A DNA stretch of 60,308 nucleotides from Bacteroidota bacterium. GTDB lineage: Bacteria > Bacteroidota > Bacteroidia > Chitinophagales > Chitinophagaceae. The DNA is taken from NCBI GenBank assembly GCA_024640255.1, contig JAHEFI010000004.1:1-60308 (forward strand). The letters run 5' to 3'. Position 1 is the stretch's first letter. Each line of letters starts with the position of its first letter. The notes beneath the pieces were generated by a model. The model saw nothing but the letters and a program-made list of their open reading frames with translations. It had not been told where the DNA came from and did no database searches. The translations under genes were made by a program, and so were the position numbers. Positions 33,673 to 42,618 of this stretch are shown in pieces.

Positions 33673-36600
33673 TTATTTAGAAAGTAAATAATATAAATAA
33701 GATTGTTGCATATTTAAGGCCAACAAAGCATCTACATATTGTTGCTCTGCGACTTGTACTTGATTCATACTATTTGACCATTCAATATAATTAATTTGTC
33801 CTTGCTGAAAAGAGAAGCTAGCCATCTCCCCCATTTTTCTTGTATTGGGCAATAGTTGTTTGTTTAAATAATTACATACTTCAATTGCTTGTTTATAATT
33901 TCCCCATGCTTTTTGAATAGCCAATCTTAAATCTTGTATTGCCTTTTCTTGCTCAGACGCTACAAATTGTTCATTATAAGTACTTGCTTTTACCCTTTGT
34001 TTGCCAGCTCTAGAAAACAATGGGATATTTAAGCCCACTGTAACTGAATTGAATCTCTGTTGGTCTGTTGAAGCGGTTTTGAAACTTTGATTGGCTGCTC
34101 CTAAAGACCATTGAGGTAAATTTTTTGCTTTTTGTAATTGTGTTTCAAACAAAGCAGTTTGTAGTTTCTGTTGCCAAACCGAATACAAAGGATGGTTTTC
34201 AGAAACAATGGTGTCCATTAGTTTCACTTCCATAGTCAACGCTTCTGCTGGTGTAAAATGACTACTATCTTGTAAGACTAAGTATACTTGACTTTGGATA
34301 GTTTTCAAATCTGCACTATTTTTTACAACATTTTGCTCATTTTGTGCCACCCAGTTTTGCATATTTAATCTTTCTAGGCCATTGTCTTGTCCAGCATTAT
34401 ATCTTGCTTCAGATAATTTCAATTGTTTTGAATAAACTTGTTGAAATTGATTCAATATTTGCTCTTTTGATAATAAATATTGCCATTGAATATATAATTG
34501 TTCAACAGACCATTTAACAAACTGTTTATCTAATAAAGCTTGATATTCATTGGTCTTCAACATTGAAGCATACACATTTTGTTGTTGCTTATATACCATT
34601 GGCAAATCAAATGTTTGCTCAATAAAATATTTTGAATCACTGAACGCACTATTTACATTGCCATAATCTGCTTTTAAAGTAGCTTTTGATGGATCAAATC
34701 TAGTAGCACTCAATGCACTAAAATAACCAGATTGTGCAGCATTAGACTTCATTAATGGAGCCACTTCTAAAGCTCTCTCAATTACCTGTTGTTTGGTTTT
34801 ATGTGGGGCTTGAGCATTCAAATTCATTATTGAACAAATTCCCAATAAAACCAGTAATGGAGCTTTAATTACGGTAGTTCTTTTTTCAATCATTTGATAT
34901 AAAATAGGTAATACAAATAAGGTTAAAAAGGTAGCTGTCAATAAGCCACCAATAACTACTGTAGCCAAAGGCTTTTGTACCTCAGCACCTGCTCCAGCAC
35001 TCAAGGCCATTGGAATAAAACCAAGAGATGCCACTGATGCGGTAATTAAAATAGGTCTAAGTCTGGTTTTAGTAGCTTTTAAAATTATTTCATGAATAGT
35101 ATAATTGGTCTCTTTAGCTAATTTGTTCATTTCAGTTAATAATACAATACCATTTAAAACTGCCACACCAAACAAAGCAATAAAACCTACACCTGCAGAA
35201 ATACTAAATGGCATTCCTCTTAACCAAAGGGCCAATACACCTCCAATAGCAGAGAATGGAATGGCAGAAAAAATTAGTAAACAATGTTTTAAATTATTGA
35301 ATGCAAAAAATAACATTACCAAAATTAACAATAAGGCAATAGGTACTGCAATTTGAAGTCTACTCACTGCATGTTCTAAATTTTCAAATTGTCCACCATA
35401 TTTTACATAATAACCTGCAGGTAGATGAATTTGAGATTGTACTTTATTTTGTAATTCGGTCACTACAGATTTTACATCCTTGCCTCTTACGTTAAATCCA
35501 ACCACAATTCTTCTTGCCGCATCTTCTCTCTGAATTTGATAAGGTCCTTCTTCAATATTAACATCAGCTAATTCATATAAAGGCACTTGTTTGCCTGCAC
35601 CAATACTCACCATTAAATTACCAATACCCTGCCAGTCCTTTTTTTGTGTTGCATTTAATTTAACTACTAAATCAAATCTCTTATCCCCCTCAAAAACCTT
35701 TCCAGCAACACCACCTGCATAGGCAGATTGAATAACTTGATTGACTTCTTGAATAGAAGCACCATATTTTGCAATGGCTTCTCTATTATATTTAATGACT
35801 ACTTGAGAGATACCTGTCACTGTTTCAACATATAAGTCTTTAGCTCCATCAACCGTTTTAATAATAGATCCCATTTGTGCAGCATATTTTGCTAGTGTAT
35901 CTAAATTCTCTCCAAATATTTTACAAGAAACATCCTGTCTGGACCCAGTCATCAATTCATTAAATCGCATTTGAACAGGAAATTGAAAGCCAGTAGTTAA
36001 ACCAGGTACATGTGCGATTACTTTACTCATAGTGTCAGCCAATTCATCAAATGTTTTGGCAGATACCCATTCTTTTTTATCCTTTAATATAATCATCAAA
36101 TCAGACGCATCCATTGACATAGGATCCGTCGGAATTTCTCCAGCACCAATTTTAGTTACAATTTTTTCAATTTCTGGAAAATGATCTAATAACTGTTTTG
36201 AAGCTTTTTGAGTTGTTCCTAAAGTTGCTTTTAAAGAGGAACCAGAGAGCATTCTTGTATCAACTGCAAAATCACCTTCTTCTAATTTAGGAATGAATTC
36301 GCCGCCCAAAGTAGTTAAAATATACACTGCTAGAACAAAACTTGCGATCGTAATGATTAGAATTTTCTTTGGAATCAATAAAGCTTTTTCTAATAAGGGT
36401 TGATAAAAATTCTCTAAACGCTGCATATACTTATCTGTTAGAGATTCTTTTTGAACCCTGTTTCTACTTAATACCCATGCACTCATCATTGGTACATAAG
36501 TGACAGAAAGTATGAATGCGCCAATTAAAGCAAAAGAAACAGTTTGAGCCATTGGGCCAAACATCTTTCCTTCAATACCAGACAAGGTTAAAATTGGAAG

Positions 36601-37992
36601 GTATACAATCAAAATGATAATTTGACCAAAAGCTGCAGCGCCCATCATTTTATTTGAAATATTTCCCACCACTTCATTCATCTCAGTTTTATCAATCTTA
36701 TTAATGTGTAAAGTAGATTTAGATGGATGATATAGTTGATGTAATACTGCTTCTACTATAATTACTGCTCCATCTACCAATAAGCCAAAATCCAAAGCTC
36801 CCAAGCTCATTAAATTTCCACTTACCCCAAACAAATGCATTAATATAAAAGCAAATAACATAGATAATGGTATGACAGAAGCTACCACCAATCCAGCTCT
36901 AAGATTACCTAAAAATAAAATCAATACGAAAATTACAATCAATGCACCTTCTAAAAGATTTTTAACAACTGTATTGATTGCATTATTGACCATTTTAGTT
37001 CTGTCCAAGAAAGGTTCTATAACCACCCCTTCAGGTAATGATTTTTCAATAGTGGCAATTTTTGCTTTTACATTTGCAATCACCAATTTACTATTCTCTC
37101 CTTTAAGCATCATCACAACGGCTCCAGCAACTTCTCCATCTGCATTATAAGCTGTTGCTCCAAACCTTGTCGCTTCACCTAATTTAACCGTAGCTATATC
37201 TCTAATCAATAAAGGAATACCATTAGACATGGTTTTTACAGGAATGGCGCCAATATTTTCTAAGGAATTCACCATCCCCTCAGTTCTAATAAACAAAACA
37301 CCGTCGCCATGTTCTATATATGTTCCACCTGCATTTTGATTATTTTGATTTAAAGCAGTAAAAACATCATTGACAGACAAATTGTAATTTTTCAATAACT
37401 CGGTATTCACTGCTACTTCATATTGCTTCACTGCACCACCGAAACTACTTACATCAGCAACACCTACTGTACCTAATAACTGTTTACGTACAATCCAATC
37501 CTGAATGGTTCTTAACTCCGTTAAAGTATATTTATTTTCATAGCCTTTTTTAGCTCTTACAACATATTGATAAACTTCACCGAGACCGGTTGTTAATGGC
37601 CCCAATTCCGGAATACCCATACCCTCTGGAATCTGAGATTTCACTGTAAGCAATCTCTCTGATACCTGATTTCTTGCCCAGTAAATATCCACTTTGTCTT
37701 CAAACACAATGGTTACCAAACTCAAACCAAATCTGGAAAAACTTCTTTGCTCCACTATCCCTGGTATGTTTCTGGTAGCTTGTTCAATGGGAACAGTAAT
37801 CAAACGTTCTACATCAGGGGCTCCTGCACTAGGGGCAGAAGTAATAATCATTACCTGATTATTGGTAATATCTGGAACAGCATCAATGGGTAATTTAGAA
37901 ATGGAATAAATTCCACCTATTAATAAAGCTAATAACCCAAGCAAAACAATTAATCTATTCTTAATAGAAAATTGAATGATTTTATTTAACAT
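33673..37992 (-). CDS. heavy-metal RND pump fused to its TolC-like outer-membrane channel (CusA-CusC fusion)
   Basis: A 1439-residue protein with two parts. Residues 1 to about 1038 are a full CusA/CzcA-type RND pump: proton-relay motif DFGLLVDGAVIIVEA (Asp, Asp and Glu kept), two porter domains and about 12 helices ending FLTLFVLPILYQMIEKR. After a basic-hydrophobic stretch (about 1039-1059, APLLVLLGICSIM then NLNAQA near 1060) the remaining 377 residues are an outer-membrane efflux (OEP/TolC) protein with coiled-coil repeats (ERALEVAPL, LEGLERLNMQNWVAQNEQ-type). The stretch looks like an internal signal peptide, so cleavage by signal peptidase would free the channel. CusA-TolC fusions are known in Bacteroidota. 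The ATG at 37992 is chosen; the TTG 13 codons earlier has no support. Confidence 0.88.
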   Translation of the reverse strand: MLNKIIQFSIKNRLIVLLGLLALLIGGIYSISKLPIDAVPDITNNQVMIITSAPSAGAPDVERLITVPIEQATRNIPGIVEQRSFSRFGLSLVTIVFEDKVDIYWARNQVSERLLTVKSQIPEGMGIPELGPLTTGLGEVYQYVVRAKKGYENKYTLTELRTIQDWIVRKQLLGTVGVADVSSFGGAVKQYEVAVNTELLKNYNLSVNDVFTALNQNNQNAGGTYIEHGDGVLFIRTEGMVNSLENIGAIPVKTMSNGIPLLIRDIATVKLGEATRFGATAYNADGEVAGAVVMMLKGENSKLVIANVKAKIATIEKSLPEGVVIEPFLDRTKMVNNAINTVVKNLLEGALIVIFVLILFLGNLRAGLVVASVIPLSMLFAFILMHLFGVSGNLMSLGALDFGLLVDGAVIIVEAVLHQLYHPSKSTLHINKIDKTEMNEVVGNISNKMMGAAAFGQIIILIVYLPILTLSGIEGKMFGPMAQTVSFALIGAFILSVTYVPMMSAWVLSRNRVQKESLTDKYMQRLENFYQPLLEKALLIPKKILIITIASFVLAVYILTTLGGEFIPKLEEGDFAVDTRMLSGSSLKATLGTTQKASKQLLDHFPEIEKIVTKIGAGEIPTDPMSMDASDLMIILKDKKEWVSAKTFDELADTMSKVIAHVPGLTTGFQFPVQMRFNELMTGSRQDVSCKIFGENLDTLAKYAAQMGSIIKTVDGAKDLYVETVTGISQVVIKYNREAIAKYGASIQEVNQVIQSAYAGGVAGKVFEGDKRFDLVVKLNATQKKDWQGIGNLMVSIGAGKQVPLYELADVNIEEGPYQIQREDAARRIVVGFNVRGKDVKSVVTELQNKVQSQIHLPAGYYVKYGGQFENLEHAVSRLQIAVPIALLLILVMLFFAFNNLKHCLLIFSAIPFSAIGGVLALWLRGMPFSISAGVGFIALFGVAVLNGIVLLTEMNKLAKETNYTIHEIILKATKTRLRPILITASVASLGFIPMALSAGAGAEVQKPLATVVIGGLLTATFLTLFVLPILYQMIEKRTTVIKAPLLVLLGICSIMNLNAQAPHKTKQQVIERALEVAPLMKSNAAQSGYFSALSATRFDPSKATLKADYGNVNSAFSDSKYFIEQTFDLPMVYKQQQNVYASMLKTNEYQALLDKQFVKWSVEQLYIQWQYLLSKEQILNQFQQVYSKQLKLSEARYNAGQDNGLERLNMQNWVAQNEQNVVKNSADLKTIQSQVYLVLQDSSHFTPAEALTMEVKLMDTIVSENHPLYSVWQQKLQTALFETQLQKAKNLPQWSLGAANQSFKTASTDQQRFNSVTVGLNIPLFSRAGKQRVKASTYNEQFVASEQEKAIQDLRLAIQKAWGNYKQAIEVCNYLNKQLLPNTRKMGEMASFSFQQGQINYIEWSNSMNQVQVAEQQYVDALLALNMQQSYLYYLLSK

Positions 37993-38058
37993 AATTCTTT
38001 CTTTTTCAAAATAATGAACACATATCTCCAAAAAGAGATACTTAAATACTAAAAGAAA

Positions 38059-38442
38059 TTATGCCTTGGGAGGTTGGAAAATATTTTCGAGTGCATTAGA
38101 CAAATGCTTCTCGTCATCAAATAAAATATAATTTTTAGTAAGCCTTGAAACGATCAAAGGTTGAACAGTTTGTTTTGGAACAAAAAGGCTAACAAAATTT
38201 AACAAAGAAATGGTACGATTAGAAGACTTAAAAGGCAATTGCATGTCTTGTTGATAATCACTATCGTAGGTTTGATTAGTGAAATAATGCATATCAATGA
38301 ACTTAGAAAAACTAAGTTCATGGTTGAATTGTTTATGCGTTTTATAATGCTCAACCAAATAAGGCACTTTTAGTAATTGATAGGCTTCGGTAGCGCCTAA
38401 CAAATACAATGAGATTAGCGATATGGTAATAAACTTTTTCAA
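38059..38442 (-). CDS. small exported protein of the metal cluster, function unknown
   Basis: A 127-residue protein with an N-terminal hydrophobic signal-like segment (MKKFITISLISLYLLGATEA). The central motif HYFTNQTYDSDYQQDMQLPFKS resembles a short His/Asp-rich HYxxxxxDxDxxxDxQLPF pattern that I associate with metal-resistance clusters of Bacteroidota. The start is TTG (38440-38442), as no ATG precedes the signal segment. A TACCTTTA sequence precedes it on the minus strand. It lies 14 bases after the beta-barrel gene and 66 bases before the pump. Function is not known. Confidence 0.6.
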   Translation of the reverse strand: MKKFITISLISLYLLGATEAYQLLKVPYLVEHYKTHKQFNHELSFSKFIDMHYFTNQTYDSDYQQDMQLPFKSSNRTISLLNFVSLFVPKQTVQPLIVSRLTKNYILFDDEKHLSNALENIFQPPKA

Positions 38443-38456
38443 CCCTATAAAGGTAG

Positions 38457-39251
38457 TTATTTTTTAGTGTTTTTGAGTTTGGGCAGTGCGTTAAAGAACA
38501 AATAGTCAAAACTAAGGTAAAGACTTCTATCACTCATTCTATTGGTATTATCTGCTAATGCCCATCTGTAACCAAGATTTAGCTTGGATTGACTATTGAA
38601 AATCAATTGTATAGAAGGTGCAATATCCAAGAAATGGGCTTTGTCATTGATTAATTGCTGCCCTATTAATTCAACATAAAAATTAAGATTGGTTTGTCCA
38701 TAACTGTTGTAATTTTTAGGATACAATAACCAACCATTAGACCAACTATATTGGATTCCATTTTTTGTATAAGAGGTAATTCCTGTATACCTATGTAACC
38801 ATCCTGCAGTGAATGAGCTTGCCCATTTATGTTGCAACCTAGTTGCAATGAAACCTGCATTCCATAATTTCTGTTGCCCTTCCATCATAATGGCATTAGA
38901 ACTTGGATTAAAAGGCGAACTAATGGCTCTAGCAAATAATGCTAGTCTTGTATGTGCATGAATATCATCTAAAGAATACAACCTATGTTGAAGATATACT
39001 TCTGAAGCAGTATAATTTGTACCCAGATGCATCATCCAATTTTTCTTGAAACTAAATTCTATTTGTGTATTATAAAAAGAGTTATTCATCTTACCCCCCA
39101 TCTGCTGATAAGATTGCTTCAACATAATAGACCTTGTAGGCATAATACTTGCAGGTTCACTCATAACATATAATTCCTGTGCATTAGTAAAATGAACTAT
39201 TGCCAGAAAAAATAAGCAAACAGATACATATTTATAGGATCGAACAATCAT
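38457..39251 (-). CDS. outer-membrane beta-barrel protein of the metal cluster
   Basis: A 264-residue exported protein (signal peptide ending FTNAQ) with alternating-polarity strands and a final aromatic-rich segment (SLYLSFDYLFFNALPKLKN). No named family is certain. Position between the CxxC protein and the small exported protein, with two-base and 14-base spacers, ties it to the metal cluster. A metal-permeable or sensing barrel is plausible but unproven. Confidence 0.6.
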   Translation of the reverse strand: MIVRSYKYVSVCLFFLAIVHFTNAQELYVMSEPASIMPTRSIMLKQSYQQMGGKMNNSFYNTQIEFSFKKNWMMHLGTNYTASEVYLQHRLYSLDDIHAHTRLALFARAISSPFNPSSNAIMMEGQQKLWNAGFIATRLQHKWASSFTAGWLHRYTGITSYTKNGIQYSWSNGWLLYPKNYNSYGQTNLNFYVELIGQQLINDKAHFLDIAPSIQLIFNSQSKLNLGYRWALADNTNRMSDRSLYLSFDYLFFNALPKLKNTKK

Positions 39252-39253
39252 GC

Positions 39254-39706
39254 TTAATAATTTAAAAGATAAACACCTTTGGCCGGTTGAATGTCTTTAT
39301 TGATGATATATACTTTTTGCTTATTTGACAATGTTTTATTTGTCTTGGTTTGCCATTTAAATTGATAACCAAAATCATTAAATACAAGGTCTTTAATAGC
39401 TGTTTGGTCTTTCCAATCTGCAGTAATCGCTAATTTAGCTATAGAGAAACCAGCGTCATATACTGCATCTCTAATTCCTTCGATACTTGCTGCACTGTCT
39501 TTTTTGAAACTTAATTGATATACGGAAGTTTCAATATTCACTTTCACCGTATCTACAAAATCTAATTGACTAAGTGCTTTAAAAATAGCTTTAGAACACA
39601 TAGAACAGGTTAAGCCACTTGCCAAGACTTCTGCAGATTTTATTTGGGCATTAATGCCGCTTGCTAAAACAAATGAGCAAGCAAGAAACCATATTTTGAG
39701 TTTCAT
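39254..39706 (-). CDS. secreted heavy-metal-associated (HMA) domain protein
   Basis: A 150-residue exported protein (signal peptide MKLKIWFLACSFVLASGINAQ). Residues about 22-90 form an HMA domain with the metal motif GLTCSMC (Cys34, Cys37). The remaining residues (about 95-150) are an unassigned extension. HMA domains bind Cu(I) or other soft metals; here the protein is periplasmic or extracellular, so it would capture metal outside the cytosol. The gene precedes the beta-barrel gene with a two-base gap. A long hairpin lies just upstream of its start. Confidence 0.85.
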   Translation of the reverse strand: MKLKIWFLACSFVLASGINAQIKSAEVLASGLTCSMCSKAIFKALSQLDFVDTVKVNIETSVYQLSFKKDSAASIEGIRDAVYDAGFSIAKLAITADWKDQTAIKDLVFNDFGYQFKWQTKTNKTLSNKQKVYIINKDIQPAKGVYLLNY

Positions 39707-39720
39707 AAAATATAGATACT

Positions 39721-39751
39721 ACCATTACCCATGAAATTCATAGGTAATGGT
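39721..39751. promoter_or_regulatory. long hairpin in the leader of the HMA protein gene
   Basis: Outer arms ACCATTACC (39721-39729) and GGTAATGGT (39743-39751) are a perfect 9-base palindrome; ATGA/TCAT inside adds four pairs after one mismatch. It lies 15 bases upstream of the ATG at 39706 and 20 bases after the preceding CxxC gene. It may be an attenuator, processing site or operator. Confidence 0.5.
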
Positions 39752-39770
39752 TGATTAAAAAAATGGATAA

Positions 39771-40109
39771 TTAAGATTTTTTCTTTTTCTTTCTATCGTA
39801 CTGGCAACACTCATCTAACTTGCCATAGGCTTCATTAGAGGCAGTTTGATGCTCGGTATCATAGCCTGCATTAGCAATAGCAAGTTCTAATTTATCTGTT
39901 GAAGTGGCTGCAGCATCAAAAGTAACTTTCAATAACTTGGTATTTTTATCCCATGCGGCAGTCATTGCGCCTGCAGCTTTTGCAGCAGTTTCAATATTTT
40001 TTTTACACATGCCACAGTTTCCAGCTACTTTAATGGTAGAACTATTTTGTCCAAATGAAACAAGAGAAGTAAAAGCGATCAATAAAAATGATAATAATAA
40101 GTTTTTCAT
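39771..40109 (-). CDS. small secreted HMA-domain metal-binding protein
   Basis: A 112-residue exported protein (signal peptide ending VSFG). The HMA motif is GNCGMCKKN (Cys32, Cys35), in the GMCK form of Atx1/CopZ-type proteins. A Cys-Cys pair sits near the C terminus (DECCQYD) and the tail is DRKKKKKS. It is a likely copper-binding protein of the periplasm. The gene is followed by the hairpin region and preceded by an A+T-rich 78-base gap holding a terminator-like hairpin. Confidence 0.82.
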   Translation of the reverse strand: MKNLLLSFLLIAFTSLVSFGQNSSTIKVAGNCGMCKKNIETAAKAAGAMTAAWDKNTKLLKVTFDAAATSTDKLELAIANAGYDTEHQTASNEAYGKLDECCQYDRKKKKKS

Positions 40110-40151
40110 AAAATGAATTTGATAATCAATAAAAATAATAATACACTATAT

Positions 40152-40175
40152 AAAGCCTAGTTAAATCTTGGCTTT
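40152..40175 (-). terminator. possible terminator of the Cys-rich protein gene
   Basis: AAAGCC (40152-40157) pairs with GGCTTT (40170-40175), with two further pairs inside, after the stop of the Cys-rich gene on the minus strand. There is no clear T tract. Confidence 0.3.
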
Positions 40176-40187
40176 TATTAGATTAAA

Positions 40188-40547
40188 TCAAATTCTATAG
40201 TTGCAAACAAATTGATAAATAGGCGGAGGAGTCCAATTATTTATAAATAATTTTTCCGGTCTATTTGTCTTAGTAAAGAACTTGTCTTTTACAATTACAG
40301 TATTATCTAAAAGAAGAGATTCAAGGTTAACCTGTTTTTTTAATTCAGGCGCTACTTGAGTTGCATGAACATCTTGAGACTTTATGAATTTAACCGTATC
40401 CTTACAACAATGATCTATTGATCCTTCCTTGGGTTTAGTACATTGACATTTTCTTATTTTACCCATACAATAATGCGAGCTCACAGAAGCACCCACACTA
40501 GATAGGGTGTATAAACTAAGCAGTAAAAAAGTCAATAGCCTTTTCAT
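40188..40547 (-). CDS. small secreted Cys-rich protein of the metal cluster
   Basis: A 119-residue exported protein (hydrophobic 1 to about 20). Cysteines are clustered: Cys27 after HY, Cys34 and Cys36 in RKCQC, Cys47-Cys48 in HCCKD, and Cys116 near the end. HYCMGK and HCCKD resemble short Bacteroidota proteins next to copper-resistance genes. A metal-sequestering role is inferred from the cysteines and neighbours; no enzyme motif is visible. A TAACTTTA sequence lies five bases upstream of the ATG on the minus strand. Confidence 0.65.
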   Translation of the reverse strand: MKRLLTFLLLSLYTLSSVGASVSSHYCMGKIRKCQCTKPKEGSIDHCCKDTVKFIKSQDVHATQVAPELKKQVNLESLLLDNTVIVKDKFFTKTNRPEKLFINNWTPPPIYQFVCNYRI

Positions 40548-40577
40548 ACTATAAAGTTACATACTTATTAGAGAACC

Positions 40578-40599
40578 AAAATTGACAATAGTCAGTTTT
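40578..40599 (-). terminator. probable terminator after the porin gene
   Basis: On the minus strand AAAACTGAC pairs with GTCAATTTT around a 4-base loop (9-base stem with one G-U pair), just after the porin stop at 40603. Confidence 0.5.
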
Positions 40600-40602
40600 T
40601 CC

Positions 40603-42609
40603 TTAATTGATAAAATGCCACCAAATGCCAACACGAACCCAAATGCCTGTTCCAGGGTAATTTTTGGCCGTAAAATTGTAATGATTGCCTAGTGTATTAT
40701 TAGTAGGCAATAGTGTATTTAAGTTCTCTACCCTGATATAGGCTTTTAAACGCTTGATAGTCATATGATAAAAAGCATTCACCATTGGTCGATTACTTAA
40801 AGTGTACTCATTCTGTTGATAAAACTGCCCAGTAAAAGGCATGTAAAAATTAGCTTTATAATTGGTGTGATAAATAAACTCCAAACCAGTGGACATATTT
40901 AAATTTTTATAAAACACCCCTTCAAAGGCAATTCTTTGTCTGGTTAATATTGTCGGAACTCTCAAAGGACTAGCCGCATCTACTAATTGTAAATGTACTT
41001 CATTGTACCAATTCCAATGGGTAGATAACTTAAACTGATTGGCTAATTGAGCATTGATATAATGAATGGTTCCTTGATAAACTGCTGCAGTATACCCAGT
41101 TGAATAATATTGATAATTATTAATTAACTGGTAAGTAAAAGAGGCTTTCCAGGCTTTTTTAATATTACCTGTTGCTGCCATTAATTGCAGATGATTCTCT
41201 TTTTTAATATTGTTCAAGCCAATAATGGGGAAATCAGTAATGCCCATTGCATTGGTGGAGGGTGTTCTATTCACATTATTAAATGCAAATTGAACATAGT
41301 TGCCTTTTTTATTTAATAAACTAGTCAAAGAAGCTTTGGTAATATAATCTCCAGCATGATACCCTACTAAATACAATTGCCCATATAAATCAATGTCCCA
41401 AACCTGATTCTTGGTTTTGTTTTTATAAGCCCCAAATCCATAACTATCCTGTGCAGACCAATCTTTTCTTGTTAAAAAACTTCCGGTTTGATTGGATAAA
41501 CCCGCTCCCACTTGCAAAAACTGATTGCTATTATTTTTTTGAGGATAGCTAATTAAGCTAAACTCATTGCTAAGAATATTCCATTGGTCTTTAAACTTGG
41601 TATTATCTACTATTGAATTAGGATAATTAAAGTAGGTAGTATAATTATAAGCATGCGGACTAGCGTCTTGAAATAAAAAGCTTTGTTGTTGATATTTTAT
41701 TTCATTTTGGAATCTAAGCCTTGGATAAAATAAATAAGTGGTCACCGTATCTTTTACTACTGAATCTTTTTGACCAATATCATAAGTTTGTTTCCAAACC
41801 AATGTGTTGTCTTGATAGATGGATCCAGTAGAAATATTCGTATTAAAAGGATTTCTAAAAGCAGCACTACTCACACCCAATCTTGTTTCCAATTCATAAG
41901 GATTATTCAAAGCCAGACTATCTAATCTTGCCGCATTCACTAATCCACCATTTTCAGATGAGGCTGTTTTATTATTTAACATTACCCAAAAACTCTCATA
42001 CCTTTTTCTTTTGGATTGAAAATGTGCTGTTATGCGCATATTGCTAAAATTCGCTTGCTGATTTTTTACATTACCTGGCGAATTACTAAATCTATAATCA
42101 AAGGAGAAATTTAATTGCTGCTTTTTATTCTGTGTATGTTTTAATTCCACCAGCTGCTCTCCTTTCCCACCTAATAAATACACCAATTCTGTATAAGGTC
42201 TGGTAGTTTGATAAAATGGTGTAGCAGCTAGAGTATAATTATATATCTCATATTGATGAAAGCCTGCATCAAACCCAGCTTTCCAAACCGGAGAAAAAAG
42301 GTATGAATTAGAAGCGGTTCCGGTATTTCCTAAATTATAATAAGTATATGGAAGAGGGAATCTTTTATAAAAATCGTTAATAGATGAATCATTCTGCTTG
42401 ATTTCATTATTATTATACAACTTATAAAAGATGGTAATTGAATCAGCGTTTTTATCCCTTTTTTGTAATGAGTCGCCAGCGGTAGCTGTTCCTGACATTC
42501 TTCCTCCCATTCCAGACATGGAATTAAAAGAACCAGAACGCATTTGTGCAAACACCAATGAATTGACTGTTATCCCTAACAAAAAAATAATAAAACGCTT
42601 TAATGGCAT
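40603..42609 (-). CDS. putative porin (Bacteroidota PF14121-like), outer membrane
   Basis: A 668-residue outer-membrane barrel (signal peptide ending VFAQ). A short Gly/Ser/Met-rich start (MRSGSFNSMSGMGGRMSG) is followed by the conserved FKLYN...PLPYTYYNLGNTGTASNSYLF and then a long barrel ending IWWHFIN. Length and pattern match the Bacteroidota putative porin family, whose substrates are unknown. It is the first gene of the metal-cluster side and shares its strand. The Met- and His-containing N terminus may be of interest for metal handling, but this is not established. Confidence 0.75.
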   Translation of the reverse strand: MPLKRFIIFLLGITVNSLVFAQMRSGSFNSMSGMGGRMSGTATAGDSLQKRDKNADSITIFYKLYNNNEIKQNDSSINDFYKRFPLPYTYYNLGNTGTASNSYLFSPVWKAGFDAGFHQYEIYNYTLAATPFYQTTRPYTELVYLLGGKGEQLVELKHTQNKKQQLNFSFDYRFSNSPGNVKNQQANFSNMRITAHFQSKRKRYESFWVMLNNKTASSENGGLVNAARLDSLALNNPYELETRLGVSSAAFRNPFNTNISTGSIYQDNTLVWKQTYDIGQKDSVVKDTVTTYLFYPRLRFQNEIKYQQQSFLFQDASPHAYNYTTYFNYPNSIVDNTKFKDQWNILSNEFSLISYPQKNNSNQFLQVGAGLSNQTGSFLTRKDWSAQDSYGFGAYKNKTKNQVWDIDLYGQLYLVGYHAGDYITKASLTSLLNKKGNYVQFAFNNVNRTPSTNAMGITDFPIIGLNNIKKENHLQLMAATGNIKKAWKASFTYQLINNYQYYSTGYTAAVYQGTIHYINAQLANQFKLSTHWNWYNEVHLQLVDAASPLRVPTILTRQRIAFEGVFYKNLNMSTGLEFIYHTNYKANFYMPFTGQFYQQNEYTLSNRPMVNAFYHMTIKRLKAYIRVENLNTLLPTNNTLGNHYNFTAKNYPGTGIWVRVGIWWHFIN

Positions 42610-42618
42610 AATCTATTT

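Noticed and set aside
36872..37150. Open frame of 92 codons on the plus strand
   Set aside because: It lies antisense to the CusA pump, a shadow of its codon use.
39743..39751. Hairpin at 39721-39751 as an intrinsic terminator
   Set aside because: No T tract follows on either strand, so a plain terminator is not supported.
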